A stretch of DNA of 64,000 nucleotides from Acidimicrobiaceae bacterium (GCA_026713105.1 JAPOPC010000034.1:62001-126000); one strand, 5' to 3'. Shown: positions 1 through 8,819, counted from the stretch's first letter. Made by a program: numbers and translations. The notes: a model not told the origin generated them from the sequence alone.

Positions 1-668
1 AGCAGCTTGGAAGGCAGGTCGTCTGCCCGTTCCTGCCTCCGCTGATCGGTGAGCTCGCCGAAGTACACGAGTACTTCGCGGGTTGCGTCTGCACGCCGGT
101 CGAACTCGTCGCCCTTGGACTGCAGCACGTCGACTGCCCAGCGGGTGAACTTTGGCTCGTCCGACTCGGGCAGCCCCAGGATGCGGGCGATCACCCGGAC
201 CGGGATGTGCTTGGAGTAGGTGTCGGCTGCGTCGGTGACGCCGACGCCACCCCCATCTGTGCCGGTCTCGGCAGCGATGGCGTCGAGGCGCTCACGGGCG
301 ATGCTGCGGGTGACCTCAACCATGGCGTCGACGGCCGTGGGCCCGAAGAACGGGAGCAGCAGGCGACGGGCGTCGGTGTGGAACGGCGGGTCCGAGGTGA
401 TCGGCGGGGCGGTCAGGAGCCCGACGCCTTCAGGCGTGGGCGCCACGGCGATGTCACGTGAACTGAAGGTCTCGGTGTCGTAGGCGACCGCCGCGATGTC
501 GTCCCAGGTCGTGGGCATCCAGTGCCCGCCGTTGTGGCTGCTGTGTGCGACAGGGCACTCCGGCCGCAGTTCGTCCCAGACGTCGGCGGCACCTTGGATG
601 TACTCGTCGCTGTAGACGTCGAAATCCCGCTCCGGCGAAGAAGTGTCGATGTCAGCAGTCGTGCTCAT
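1..668 (-). CDS. Cytochrome P450, N-terminal part (runs off window edge)
   Basis: An open frame with no stop runs from ATG at 668 to the left window edge, giving 222 residues. It reads as the N-terminal third to half of a soluble bacterial cytochrome P450: a WxPxxWDDIAAVAYDTETFSS segment typical of the B-helix region, then SDPPFHTDARRLLLPFF, the family's S-D-P-P-x-H-T-x-x-R-R element (C helix, heme propionate contact), then an IxVRVIARILGLP segment. The I-helix, ExxR and Cys heme loop lie outside the window. AGGGAG five bases before the ATG supports the start. It is divergent from the MBL hydrolase at 782. Substrate unknown; it would need ferredoxin and reductase encoded elsewhere. Confidence 0.88.
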   Translation of the reverse strand, partial: MSTTADIDTSSPERDFDVYSDEYIQGAADVWDELRPECPVAHSSHNGGHWMPTTWDDIAAVAYDTETFSSRDIAVAPTPEGVGLLTAPPITSDPPFHTDARRLLLPFFGPTAVDAMVEVTRSIARERLDAIAAETGTDGGGVGVTDAADTYSKHIPVRVIARILGLPESDEPKFTRWAVDVLQSKGDEFDRRADATREVLVYFGELTDQRRQERADDLPSKL

Positions 669-713
669 GGTGGCTCCCTTGAGTCCCCGCGGGCGCGGTT
701 TGAAGCGCCCCCC

Positions 714-737
714 AGCGTAGGCGACGGGTTCTACGCT
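714..737. promoter_or_regulatory. Inverted pair of TACGCT boxes in a divergent promoter region
   Basis: AGCGTAG (714-720) and CTACGCT (731-737) form a perfect 7-bp inverted repeat with a 10-nt centre. Each arm contains a TACGCT -10-like hexamer, one facing the P450 (leftward) and one facing the MBL hydrolase (rightward). It may be two overlapping promoters, a regulator operator, or both. Confidence 0.4.
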
Positions 738-781
738 TCGCCGTAGCAGCGGAGCCTGTTCGAGGGACTCAGGGGGCGTAC

Positions 782-1726
782 ATGTCGGGACATGCAGCAC
801 ACGCAGCCGTCGAAGCGGCACAGCTCAGCGAGGTGGCACCGGGCGTATACAGCTACGTCCAGCCCGACGGCACATGGTTCATCAACAACATGGGATTCGT
901 CGTCGGAACCGACAGCGTCATCTCGATCGACGCGACCTCCACCGAGCGACGCACCCGTGCATACATCGATGCGATCGCGTCGGTGACGCCGAACCCGGTC
1001 ACGATCCTGGTCAACACGCACCACCATGCCGATCACACACATGGCAACTACCTGTTCGAAGACGCCACGGTGGTTTCCCATACGGCGTGCCGTGAGGTGA
1101 TGGTGGCGGCGGGCATCCCCGACTACAGCGCCGTCTTTCCCGGCGTTGACTGGGGGAGCCTGCAGTTCCGGGCCCCCGACGTGACCTTCGAGGGCTCGAC
1201 AGTGCTGCATCTCGACGACCGTCGCATCGAGCTGTCTGACTTGGGCTTTGTTGCCCATACCGACGGTGACATCCTGGCGTGGCTGCCCGATTGCCGGGTG
1301 CTCTTTTGCGGCGACCTGATCTTCCACGGAGGCACGCCGTTCGCGCTGTTTGGATCGGTGTCGGGGACACTCGACGCTCTCGATGTCATCGAGAGCTACG
1401 GGGCGGACGTCATCGTGCCCGGCCATGGCCCGCACTTCGGCGGCGATGACATCGCGCGGGTACTCGACGAGCAGCGCTCATACCTGCGATTCGTGCAGGA
1501 CGCTGCGGCCGAAGGAATAGCCGCAGGACGCTCGCCTCTGGAGCAGGCTCAGGCCAGCGACCTCGGCGCCCACGCCCGCTATACCGACCCCGAACGGCTC
1601 GCCGGCAACCTGCATGTCGCGTACCGAGAGGCTGCCCCCGACGGCTACGAGTTCCCCGGCGTCCCCCAGGCGATCATGGACATGGTCGCCTACAACGGCG
1701 GCGCCATGCCGCGCTGCCTGGCCTAG
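782..1726 (+). CDS. MBL-fold metallo-hydrolase
   Basis: 314 residues. The metal motif is NTHHHADHTHGNYLF (H-x-H-x-D-H), followed by FCGDLIFHGGTPF and VPGHGPHFGG, which supply the later Asp and His ligands of a dinuclear metallo-beta-lactamase-fold hydrolase. The C-terminal YRFVQDAAAEG-like helix resembles Zn hydrolases of the quinoprotein-relay or alkylsulfatase-like branches. No signal peptide is visible, so it is probably cytosolic. AGGGGG precedes the ATG. Its stop codon overlaps that of the convergent SMP-30 gene: the palindrome CTAG at 1723-1726 supplies TAG to both. Hydrolytic family is certain; the substrate (ester, lactone or thioester) is not. Confidence 0.85.
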   Translation: MSGHAAHAAVEAAQLSEVAPGVYSYVQPDGTWFINNMGFVVGTDSVISIDATSTERRTRAYIDAIASVTPNPVTILVNTHHHADHTHGNYLFEDATVVSHTACREVMVAAGIPDYSAVFPGVDWGSLQFRAPDVTFEGSTVLHLDDRRIELSDLGFVAHTDGDILAWLPDCRVLFCGDLIFHGGTPFALFGSVSGTLDALDVIESYGADVIVPGHGPHFGGDDIARVLDEQRSYLRFVQDAAAEGIAAGRSPLEQAQASDLGAHARYTDPERLAGNLHVAYREAAPDGYEFPGVPQAIMDMVAYNGGAMPRCLA

Positions 1727-2646
1727 AAGGGGAGCTTCAGGCCGGGGCGGGGCCACTCACCGACAGCTAGGCGGCCGGTGCCCGACAAGGTCACGTAGGC
1801 CGTGCGCATGTCGTCGCCGCCGAAGCAGATGTTGGTGGTGGCCGAGTCGTCGGTGGGGGCGAACTCGAGCTCGTCGCCGTCGCGGGTGAAGGTGCTGATG
1901 CCGCCGGTGAGGATGGTTGCCACGCTCACGTTGCCTTCGGCGTCCATCGCCAGCGAGTCGAAGTACTTGCGGCCGGCGGGGCGCGCCAGGAACCAGCCCC
2001 GTGCCGGAACGCCCGCGGCCACCTTGCCTGGTGCTTCGAGATCGAAGGCGAACATGGCGCCCTGGAAGGTCTCGGCCACATAGACACGGTCTTCCTCGGG
2101 GGAGATGCCGACGCCGTTCGGCCCGTCCATCGGGAAGGCGATCTCTTCGATGTGGCTGCCGTCGGCTTTGGCGTAGTAGAGCCCGCCGCGGTCGCGATCG
2201 CGGGTGCGGGTCTTGCCGTGATCGGTGAACCAGAAGCCGCCGGTGGAGTCGAACATGATGTCGTTCGGCCCCTTGAGCGACACGCCGTTCACGTCGGCAT
2301 AGACGATGTCCACCTCGCCGGTCTCGAGGTCGATGCGCTCGATGCGGCCGGTCGTGTAGTCCGACGCCACCTCGCCAGGAACCGTCCGCCCGCGCACGGT
2401 GATCCACTCGAATCCGCCGTTGTTGCACACGTACAGCGCCCCGTCAGGACCGAGCGCGGCGCCGTTCGGTCCGCCGCCAGGAGTAGCCAGGATGTCCTTG
2501 CGACCGTCGGAGACATCGACGCGGGTGATCGTGCCCCGCCCGATCTCCACGACGGCCACCGAGCCGTCTGCCAGCACCACCGGGCCCTCCGGGAAGATCA
2601 GGCCGTCGGTGATGGTCTCGAAGTGATCCGGTCCGAAAAAGCTCAT
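1723..2646 (-). CDS. SMP-30/gluconolactonase/LRE family protein
   Basis: 307 residues forming a six-bladed beta-propeller of the SMP-30/Gluconolactonase family. Visible hallmarks are FPEGPVVLADGS at the N-terminus (metal-binding Glu), NGAALGPDGALYVCNNGG, the GPNDIMFDSTGGFWFTDHG blade and DGPNGVGISPEEDRVYVAET. These Ca/Zn lactonases open sugar or other lactones. TAGCGT lies 8 nt before the ATG and no Shine-Dalgarno is seen, so the mRNA is probably leaderless. The gene converges on the MBL hydrolase with overlapping stops. A second SMP-30 protein is at 13003. Lactonase activity is inferred from family only. Confidence 0.87.
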   Translation of the reverse strand: MSFFGPDHFETITDGLIFPEGPVVLADGSVAVVEIGRGTITRVDVSDGRKDILATPGGGPNGAALGPDGALYVCNNGGFEWITVRGRTVPGEVASDYTTGRIERIDLETGEVDIVYADVNGVSLKGPNDIMFDSTGGFWFTDHGKTRTRDRDRGGLYYAKADGSHIEEIAFPMDGPNGVGISPEEDRVYVAETFQGAMFAFDLEAPGKVAAGVPARGWFLARPAGRKYFDSLAMDAEGNVSVATILTGGISTFTRDGDELEFAPTDDSATTNICFGGDDMRTAYVTLSGTGRLAVGEWPRPGLKLPF

Positions 2647-2654
2647 GGCCGCCG

Positions 2655-2660
2655 ACGCTA
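2655..2660 (-). promoter_or_regulatory. TAGCGT -10 box, leaderless SMP-30 gene
   Basis: TAGCGT on the minus strand ends 8 nt before the ATG at 2646. Transcription would start at or next to the start codon. Confidence 0.5.
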
Positions 2661-2706
2661 CTTCGCGAGCGTGCCCGGTTACCTGCCTAACCAGCGCTGC
2701 GAGGAG

Positions 2707-3756
2707 TCAACTCAGCGCGTCTCGCCAAGGACTCGCGTCGATGCCGGGATAGCGGTGCTCGAGCGCGTCTACTAGCTCGGGTGTCCAGTAGGGGTGGCCG
2801 GGCAAGGGGGCGCCGAACAGGGACAGTTCGTCGGGGGTGCAGGTTGCAGCAAATTGAATCCACGGCCGCCCCACCGTGACGGGCTGCACGTTGTCGTAAC
2901 CGATCCAGTCGGCGCCGCCCGGCTTGAACGAGGCGCTCATGAGGAAGCGGCTCCCGCCGGGCCTTCTCAGGTCGACGCCACGGTGCCAAGTATCGGGCCG
3001 GTAGGCCAGAAACGAGCCCCGGGTGCCGGCGGCAGAGATCCGCCGGCTCTCGGGTGGCCCGTCGTAGGGCCGTGCCGGATCGGCGGGGCCGCCCGCCAGC
3101 TCTGTCGGCGCGACGTCGGGCTCGACGTCGCTCAGGTACAGGAAACCCTCCAGGTTCCACCAGCCCGGCTCGAGGCGATCGGGGACGACATTGTGATTGC
3201 GGTCCTGGTGGAACGGCTGCTCATAGTTGGTCACACCCGTGTACTTGCCCCAGGTGCGGGCCTGGTAGATGCGGATGTCGTCGAGCCCCATTGCCCGACG
3301 GGCGAAGTGCACCACGTTGCGGTGCACTTGCAGCCGGTTCAGCCGGAGCGATTCGTAGGGGAACATGATGTGCCCCAGGAATTGCTCGGCCCGGAACGCC
3401 GGGCCGTCGTCGCCGGCCTTGCCGAACTTGTGGCCTTGGTCATGGCTGCTGCCGACGAACCGGCTTCGATGTGCCGCATCGCCGCCGTGGAACTCATCGG
3501 GATGCGGGTACAGATCCCAGAGATCTTCGACCGCGTGATCGATGTCGGCAGTTGGCACGAGCCCGTCCACGAGCACCCAGCCGTGCTCTTGCCAATGCAG
3601 CGCCGCCTCGTCGAGATCGGCAATGCCGACGCTCGTGGCGTCGGCATCAGTGCGATTGCCCACGCCCTCGGCGTTGGCATCAGGGCCATTGCCGATGCTC
3701 GTGGTGTCGGCATCAGTGCGATTGCCGACTCCAGTGGCTGCGTCGGTCGTGCTCAC
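2707..3756 (-). CDS. Phytanoyl-CoA dioxygenase (PhyH) family oxygenase
   Basis: 349 residues from GTG at 3756, five bases after the stop of the upstream SDR; an earlier in-frame ATG would lie inside the SDR gene and is rejected. Fe(II) facial-triad residues are visible: H183-x-D185 in YEQPFHQDRNH and H258 in DTWHRGVDL, with an Arg downstream for 2-oxoglutarate. The family hydroxylates acyl-CoAs or small metabolites using O2 and 2-oxoglutarate. The first 45 residues are a tandem 11-residue repeat (GVGNRTDAD-type), probably disordered, not part of the fold. It is likely co-transcribed with the SDR, suggesting hydroxylation followed by oxidation of the alcohol. Substrate unknown. Confidence 0.85.
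   Translation of the reverse strand: MSTTDAATGVGNRTDADTTSIGNGPDANAEGVGNRTDADATSVGIADLDEAALHWQEHGWVLVDGLVPTADIDHAVEDLWDLYPHPDEFHGGDAAHRSRFVGSSHDQGHKFGKAGDDGPAFRAEQFLGHIMFPYESLRLNRLQVHRNVVHFARRAMGLDDIRIYQARTWGKYTGVTNYEQPFHQDRNHNVVPDRLEPGWWNLEGFLYLSDVEPDVAPTELAGGPADPARPYDGPPESRRISAAGTRGSFLAYRPDTWHRGVDLRRPGGSRFLMSASFKPGGADWIGYDNVQPVTVGRPWIQFAATCTPDELSLFGAPLPGHPYWTPELVDALEHRYPGIDASPWRDALS
3640..3738. repeat. Three tandem 33-bp units inside the dioxygenase gene
   Basis: Units at 3640-3672, 3673-3705 and 3706-3738 each begin G-T-Y-G-G-C-A-T-C-A-G, and a diverged part-unit lies before them. Each unit is 11 codons, so copy changes would keep the frame. They encode the N-terminal GVGNRTDAD-type repeats of the PhyH protein. 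Confidence 0.85.
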
Positions 3757-3760
3757 GATC

Positions 3761-4567
3761 TCAGCCGGCGCCTTGGGCGTCGTCGACGGTGATGCAGGTG
3801 CCCGACACGAAGTCCGACAGCGGCGACACCAGGTACAGCAGCGTCGAGTCGAGCTGGGAAGCCTTGCCAAGACGTCGGCGCGGGAACATCTTGGTGATGT
3901 CGCCCATGCGCTCGAGCATGCCGTCCATCATCTCGCTCTCGAACGCTCCCGGGGCAATCGCGTTGACGTTCACGTGGTAGCGGCCGAACTCCTGTGCCAG
4001 TACCTCGGTCATGCGCACCACGGCGCTCTTGGTGATCGCATACATGGCAGTTCCGATCGGCGCCCGGAACGCTGCGCCCGAGGAGATGTTCACGATGCGG
4101 CCCGGGAGTTCGGCAGCTATGAGCCGCCGAGCCACCTCGCACGACAGGTGGAACAGCGAGGTGAGGTTCGTGGCGACCATCTCGTCGACGAACGCTGGGT
4201 CCATCTTCAGCGCTAGGCGGGCGTCGGGCTTACCGGCGTTGTTCACGAGGATCTGCACGGTGCCGAGCTGGTCTTCGGCAGTAGCCACCGCTTCGAAGAG
4301 CGCCTCGGTGTCGGTGACATCCAGCGGGATCGGCAGCACCGTGGCGCCGTCGGCCTCCAGCTCGGCTGCCAGCGCATTGAGCCGCTCGATGCGCCGGCCG
4401 CAGATGGCCACACTGGCCCCGCACGCGGCGAGCACGGTGGCGAAGCGACGACCCAATCCCGACGTCGTGCCGGTGACGAGCGCCGTCTGACCGCTGAGAT
4501 CCGCGGACCACTGGGGCGGGAGGCTGATTTCTGCTCCCGGGTTGCCGGCACTGGCGTCGTCATTCAT
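3761..4567 (-). CDS. Short-chain dehydrogenase/reductase (SDR)
   Basis: 268 residues. ATG at 4567 is chosen because GGAAGGAAG lies just upstream; an ATG 15 nt earlier would place that ribosome site inside the gene. Classical SDR features: TGTTSGLGRRFA cofactor loop (TGxxxGxG), NNAG, Ser in NISSGAA, and Y-x-x-x-K in YAITKS. It therefore should be an NAD(P)-dependent alcohol or ketone oxidoreductase. It sits directly before the PhyH oxygenase (5-nt gap), so the two probably form an operon acting on one substrate. It is divergent from the EamA transporter. Confidence 0.88.
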   Translation of the reverse strand: MNDDASAGNPGAEISLPPQWSADLSGQTALVTGTTSGLGRRFATVLAACGASVAICGRRIERLNALAAELEADGATVLPIPLDVTDTEALFEAVATAEDQLGTVQILVNNAGKPDARLALKMDPAFVDEMVATNLTSLFHLSCEVARRLIAAELPGRIVNISSGAAFRAPIGTAMYAITKSAVVRMTEVLAQEFGRYHVNVNAIAPGAFESEMMDGMLERMGDITKMFPRRRLGKASQLDSTLLYLVSPLSDFVSGTCITVDDAQGAG

Positions 4568-4632
4568 GATTCTTCCTTCCACAGCAGCGAGACGATCTCA
4601 GGCTGGCAGGGTATTGACCCACCCGACCGTCG

Positions 4633-4638
4633 TAGCCT
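4633..4638 (+). promoter_or_regulatory. TAGCCT -10 box, leaderless EamA gene
   Basis: TAGCCT ends 7 nt before GTG at 4646; no ribosome-binding site separates them. Confidence 0.5.
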
Positions 4639-4645
4639 CGCTCTG

Positions 4646-5698
4646 GTGAGGGGTTCGCGCCAGCAGGTCGCGACAGGCAACGGCGCGCGAGCCATCCCGG
4701 TGAACGGTGCCCAGGTGTTCGAGGTGACACCGGTTCGCGAGACCGCGCCCGTGCAGACAGTCGGCGGCGCCCTGCCGCTGCTCATCATGGGCCTGGTCGT
4801 CATTTCGTGGGGCCTCGGGCCGCCGATCTCCAAGCTGCTCACTGCGCCGCCCATGGTGAGCGCGTTCATCCGCTTCGGCATATCCACACCGTTCCTGCTG
4901 TTGGTGCTGGCACTGCGGGGTCGCTGGCTGTCCCGGCGGGTGTTCTTGCAGACAGCACTGCCGGGGCTGTCCTTCGGCATCAACATGGTCTTCGTCTTCG
5001 CCGCCGTGCAGGAAGTCACGATCTCGGTGATGTCGGTGATGATGGCCTTGCAGCCGGCCATGCTCCTGGCGATGGTGGGCCCGATCTTCGGCGACCGGGT
5101 CAGCGTGCGCCAGATCGTTTTCACACTGATCGGAGTGGCCGGCGCCGCCGGTGTGATTATGGGTGCGGGCGGCGAGTTCCGTGCCAGCACCTTCGGCCTG
5201 TTCCTCACCGCCATGTCGGTGCTGACGTTCACCGTGTATTTCGTGCTGACCCGGATGGCCAGATCGACCAGCGCAGTCGATCCGATCGAGTGGATGGCAG
5301 GCATCAACTTCTGGTCATTCGTTGCGGCGGTCGTGCCGACGCTGTTGCTGGTATCGCCCAGCGAGTTCTTCGAGTTCGGCGGGCTGGATTGGCTGTGGAT
5401 CGTGATCGTGGCTTTCGTGACCGGGGTGTTCGGCCACGTGCTGATGACGTGGTGCCACGGTCACATCGAGGTAGCCCGATCCTCGCTGTATGTGCTGGCC
5501 ATGCACATCGTGGCCGTGGGAACGGCCTGGCTGATCCATGGCGAACCGGTCACGCTCATGCAGTTCGGGGGCGGCGCCGTCGTGCTGTTCTCGGTGGCCA
5601 TGGTGATCCGCACGCCCGCTGGTTCGCGCGCTGCGCCCAAACCGGTTGGGCAGGCCGCCGCGCCCGAGGCGTCCGCCGCCGCACGTTCACAAGACTGA
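4646..5698 (+). CDS. EamA/DMT-family transporter
   Basis: 350 residues with ten predicted hydrophobic segments in two five-helix halves, as in drug/metabolite exporters of the EamA (DUF6) family: for example LPLLIMGLVVISWGLGPPISK at the start and GAVVLFSVAMVI near the end. It should be an inner-membrane exporter of small metabolites. GTG at 4646 follows a TAGCCT box by 7 nt, typical of leaderless genes here. The C-terminal 25 residues are Ala/Pro-rich and cytosolic. Neighbouring oxygenase and dehydrogenase genes are divergent. Substrate cannot be deduced. Confidence 0.85.
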   Translation: MRGSRQQVATGNGARAIPVNGAQVFEVTPVRETAPVQTVGGALPLLIMGLVVISWGLGPPISKLLTAPPMVSAFIRFGISTPFLLLVLALRGRWLSRRVFLQTALPGLSFGINMVFVFAAVQEVTISVMSVMMALQPAMLLAMVGPIFGDRVSVRQIVFTLIGVAGAAGVIMGAGGEFRASTFGLFLTAMSVLTFTVYFVLTRMARSTSAVDPIEWMAGINFWSFVAAVVPTLLLVSPSEFFEFGGLDWLWIVIVAFVTGVFGHVLMTWCHGHIEVARSSLYVLAMHIVAVGTAWLIHGEPVTLMQFGGGAVVLFSVAMVIRTPAGSRAAPKPVGQAAAPEASAAARSQD

Positions 5699-5810
5699 CG
5701 ATCTGGTTTCGCGCGGGCTGGGTACGCTCGGGCCTGCACAAAGCGTCAGCCGTGGCATCGGGGCAGCCATCGATACGCCGACGCAAGGCTGAGGGGCAAG
5801 GAGCATTCCT

Positions 5811-6632
5811 ATGGGCCGATTCGCCAATACCTGGCGGCTGACGAAGACATCGTGGTCGCTGCTGAAACAGGATCGGGAGCTGCTGTGGCTGCCAGTGCTG
5901 AGCATGCTTGTGATACTCGTTCTCGCGGCTGCGGCCTGCGTGGTGGGATTCGTCGTCGGAGACGTCGAAGAGGGCACCATCAGCGGCAGCATGGCAGTGC
6001 TGGGCATCGTCTTCTTGGTCGCCATGACGTCTGCCGGGGTGTTCTTCGAGGGGGCGCTCGTGGCGGGTGCCTATGACCGGATGACGGGCGGTGACCCCAC
6101 GGTGCGCAGCGCCATGGGCCGGGCGGGAACGCACCTGCCGGGCCTGATCGGCTGGGCGGTCATCACGGTCACCGTCGGAATCCTGATCCGGTTTCTCCGA
6201 GAGCGGTTCGGAGCGATCGGCAACATCATGGGGTGGATCGCCGAAGCAGCGTGGGGCATCGCCACCTATCTCGTCGTCCCCGCCATCATCGTGGATGACG
6301 AGCGGGCAGTCTCAGGCATCAAACGGTCGGCATCGCTGGTCAAGCAGACCTGGGGTGAGAACCTCATCTCGCAGGCTGGGTTTGGCTTGCTGGGGTTCGT
6401 GCTGATGCTTCCGGCGGTGATCGTGGGTGTGCTGATCGCCTTCATCGTGCCGGGCAGCGTGGGCGTCGTCGTCGGCACTGCCGTGGGCGTTGCGGGCGCC
6501 GTGACGGCGCTGGTCGTCGTGAACGCTCTGAGCATCTATTTCAAGACGGCGTTGTACGTGTACGCAACCCAGGGCGAGGTGCTGGGCGGCTACGACGGCG
6601 ACCAGATGCGCAACACCTTCCGTACCAAGTAG
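5811..6632 (+). CDS. DUF6159-like integral membrane protein
   Basis: 273 residues, start ATG with AAGGAG 8 nt upstream. The N-terminus FANTWRLTKTSWSLLKQDREL and four to six hydrophobic segments (about 24-48, 60-85, 110-130, 190-225, 228-255) match a family of actinobacterial membrane proteins known to me as DUF6159. The middle contains VPAIIVDDERAVSGIKRSASLVKQTWGEN, resembling the YciC/DUF975 motif in which regulatory proteins carry an amphipathic loop. Function unknown. It is monocistronic between EamA (113 nt upstream) and a convergent oxidoreductase. Confidence 0.75.
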   Translation: MGRFANTWRLTKTSWSLLKQDRELLWLPVLSMLVILVLAAAACVVGFVVGDVEEGTISGSMAVLGIVFLVAMTSAGVFFEGALVAGAYDRMTGGDPTVRSAMGRAGTHLPGLIGWAVITVTVGILIRFLRERFGAIGNIMGWIAEAAWGIATYLVVPAIIVDDERAVSGIKRSASLVKQTWGENLISQAGFGLLGFVLMLPAVIVGVLIAFIVPGSVGVVVGTAVGVAGAVTALVVVNALSIYFKTALYVYATQGEVLGGYDGDQMRNTFRTK

Positions 6633-6665
6633 CCCGATTGGCCAGCTTGGCGGCGAGGCGCACGG

Positions 6666-7514
6666 CTAGCGATCGCCCGAGGGCGCGACGCCATGCTCGG
6701 CGGCGAAGGTGGTGAGGCCGTCGCTGATCTCGGCGAGGTCGCCGGTATTCCACGAGACGACGAGCTCGGTCACGCCGACGGCTGAGTACTCGGCGGCCAA
6801 CTCCGGAGTCAGTTCATTGGCTGTGAGACGCACCGACACCTCAGCGGGGATGCCCTGGCGGCCTGCGACGTCGGCGGCTTCGCGGATTACCGGGAGGCGC
6901 TTCGCGACGCTTTCGGGCGACAGCATCATCGGATGCCAACCGTCGCCCAACCGCCCCACGCGCCGCAGCGCCGGAGGGCGGTTGCCGCCGATGAGGATCG
7001 GCGGCCGGGGATGCTGGAGCGGCTTGGGCGAACTGACCGCGCCCTGGAATGAGTAGTGCTGCCCATTGAAGTCGGCGCTGGGCTGGGTCCACAGCAGATC
7101 CAGCACTTCGATGAACTCGTTGCTGAGCCGGCCGCGGTCGTCGTATTCCGCGCTCAGCAGCTCGTTCTCCTCGGGCAGGCTGCCCACGCCCAGCCCGACC
7201 ACCAGGCGGCCCCCGCTCAGGCGATCCAATGTGGCCAGCTCCTTGGCCAGCACCATCGGGTGCAGGTAGGGCATCACCAGCACACTGGTGCCCAGTCGCA
7301 CTCGTGACGTGTGCGCTGCCATCCAGGTGAGCGTTACCAGCGCATCGTGGTAGGGCCGCTCACCCAGCCGGTCCCACACGTAGCCGACGTTGAGCACGTG
7401 ATGGTTCACCCACACTGAGTCGAAGCCGTGTTTCTCGGCCTCGATGGCCAAGGCGACGACTTCGGCGGGGTCGTCGACCCCGAAGTTGTTGGGCACGGTG
7501 AAGCCGTATTTCAT
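6666..7514 (-). CDS. LLM-class (luciferase-like) F420-dependent oxidoreductase
   Basis: 282 residues of the bacterial luciferase-like TIM barrel. Characteristic strings: FTVPNNFGVDDP at the N-terminus, HPMVLAKELATLDRLSGGRLVVGLGVG (the S-G-G-R-x-x-x-G-x-G motif) and PPILIGGNRPPALRRVGRLGDGW. Actinobacterial members usually bind F420 rather than FMN; that is a family inference. GAGGAC precedes the ATG. Two further LLM genes occur at 23213 and 24219. Substrate unknown; the adjacent class III aminotransferase on the same strand (81 nt away) could share a pathway. Confidence 0.86.
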   Translation of the reverse strand: MKYGFTVPNNFGVDDPAEVVALAIEAEKHGFDSVWVNHHVLNVGYVWDRLGERPYHDALVTLTWMAAHTSRVRLGTSVLVMPYLHPMVLAKELATLDRLSGGRLVVGLGVGSLPEENELLSAEYDDRGRLSNEFIEVLDLLWTQPSADFNGQHYSFQGAVSSPKPLQHPRPPILIGGNRPPALRRVGRLGDGWHPMMLSPESVAKRLPVIREAADVAGRQGIPAEVSVRLTANELTPELAAEYSAVGVTELVVSWNTGDLAEISDGLTTFAAEHGVAPSGDR

Positions 7515-7595
7515 TCGTAGTCCTCGCGGGGCAGCAGCAGGGCGGTGGCGGTGAGGCTGAGCTGATCGATCGGGCTCGATTTGGACCGTCGGGCC

Positions 7596-8819
7596 TCAGT
7601 CGAGTGCGGTGAACGCCGAGTCGGCGATGTCGCAGGTGCGCCTGATGTCGTCGTCGGTGTGGGCAGTGCAGACGAAATTGTTGTGATAGCTGAGCAGGTA
7701 GGCGCCGCGGCGGATGCACTCCGCCACCCAACGGGCGTGAAACTTCGAGCCTCCCTCGCCGACAATGCGCAGGTACGGCATCGCTGGCACGCCGGTCACG
7801 CGCAGCTCGTGGCCGTGCGCTGCCGCCACATCGGTCAGCGCTTCGCCCAGGCGAACCCCGGTCTGGGTCGCGGCGGCGGCCGCATCTGTCGCGCGCAGTT
7901 CCCGCAGCGTCGCGAGGGCTGCTGCCATCGGCGCGGCGTTGAAGAACTGGGTCCCCGTGAAGAACGTCTCTGCGGCGGCGTCTTTCAGTGCGTCGCTGCC
8001 CGCCAGCGCCGCCACGGGGTGCCCGTTACCGATCGCCTTGCCGAAGCACATGAGGTCGGGAGTGAACCCGTATGCGACATGCGCGCCGGCGAGATCGATC
8101 CGGAAACCGCTGCGCACTTCATCCAGGATCACGACGATGCCTGCTGCCCTGCATGCTGACTCGACTGCCGTCCAGTAACCGTCTGCCGGCAGTTCGTTGT
8201 CGGCGAAGACGGGGTGGTGGTACGGCGACGAGATGAAGCAGGCGATGTCGCCCGGGTGGGCGTCGATGGCGGCTTGCACCGCTGCCGCATCATTCCACGG
8301 CACCTCGATGACGAAGGCTTGGTCCTCCGCAATGGTGCCCTTGTTGCCCGGCGGCTGCATCCACGGGGCCGAGCCGTGGTAGCCGCCTTCAATCTTGAGG
8401 ATGTAGCGCCTCTCGGTTGCGGCGCGGGCAACCATGACGGCGAGCCCTGTCGCATCGGCGCCGTTCTTGCCGAACAGCGCCCAGTCGGCGCCGTCCACGA
8501 GATCAACGAGCTCTTCTGCCAGCTCGACCATGACCGGTGCGGCGAGGCTGACCGTGCTGCCGTCGGCGGATTGCTTTTCCGCGGCCTCTTCCACCGCCGG
8601 GTGGTTGTATCCCAAGATGTTCGGGCCGTAGGCGCACATCCAGTCGATGTATGAGTTGCCGTCCACGTCGGTGAATCGGGCACCCTCCGCAGAGGAGAAA
8701 AAGACCGGCCCGTCCTCGATGACGGCAGGGCCGTAGTGGCCGTACACGCCTTTGGGAATCACCGCCTGCGCACGCTCGTACAACTCGCGTGACTTCGAAG
8801 TTGGCATCGGTTCGCTCAT
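7596..8819 (-). CDS. Class III aminotransferase, glutamate-1-semialdehyde aminomutase-like
   Basis: 407 residues from ATG 8819 (GGGGGAAC upstream). PLP fold-type I, class III: GxxYIDWMCAYGPNILGYNHP near the N-terminus, GGYHGSAPW, the cofactor Asp in VVILDEVRSGFR and the Schiff-base Lys in MCFGKAIGNGHPVAAL. This arrangement resembles GSA aminomutases and omega-amino acid transaminases. With no hem genes nearby, and with a substrate pocket string differing from HemL, I read it as a catabolic transaminase, not haem synthesis. It is followed by the LLM oxidoreductase on the same strand. Confidence 0.84.
   Translation of the reverse strand: MSEPMPTSKSRELYERAQAVIPKGVYGHYGPAVIEDGPVFFSSAEGARFTDVDGNSYIDWMCAYGPNILGYNHPAVEEAAEKQSADGSTVSLAAPVMVELAEELVDLVDGADWALFGKNGADATGLAVMVARAATERRYILKIEGGYHGSAPWMQPPGNKGTIAEDQAFVIEVPWNDAAAVQAAIDAHPGDIACFISSPYHHPVFADNELPADGYWTAVESACRAAGIVVILDEVRSGFRIDLAGAHVAYGFTPDLMCFGKAIGNGHPVAALAGSDALKDAAAETFFTGTQFFNAAPMAAALATLRELRATDAAAAATQTGVRLGEALTDVAAAHGHELRVTGVPAMPYLRIVGEGGSKFHARWVAECIRRGAYLLSYHNNFVCTAHTDDDIRRTCDIADSAFTALD

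Noticed and set aside
5556-6134. Long open frames opposite or out of phase with clear genes (also 11305-12159, 26452-27312, 25364-26359)
   Set aside because: They are rich in Arg, Pro, His or Ala, lack any motif and lie inside well-supported genes. High GC alone keeps them open.
7596-8819. hemL, glutamate-1-semialdehyde aminomutase of haem synthesis
   Set aside because: Class III transaminase features fit, but no other hem gene is near and the pocket strings differ; only the family is called.
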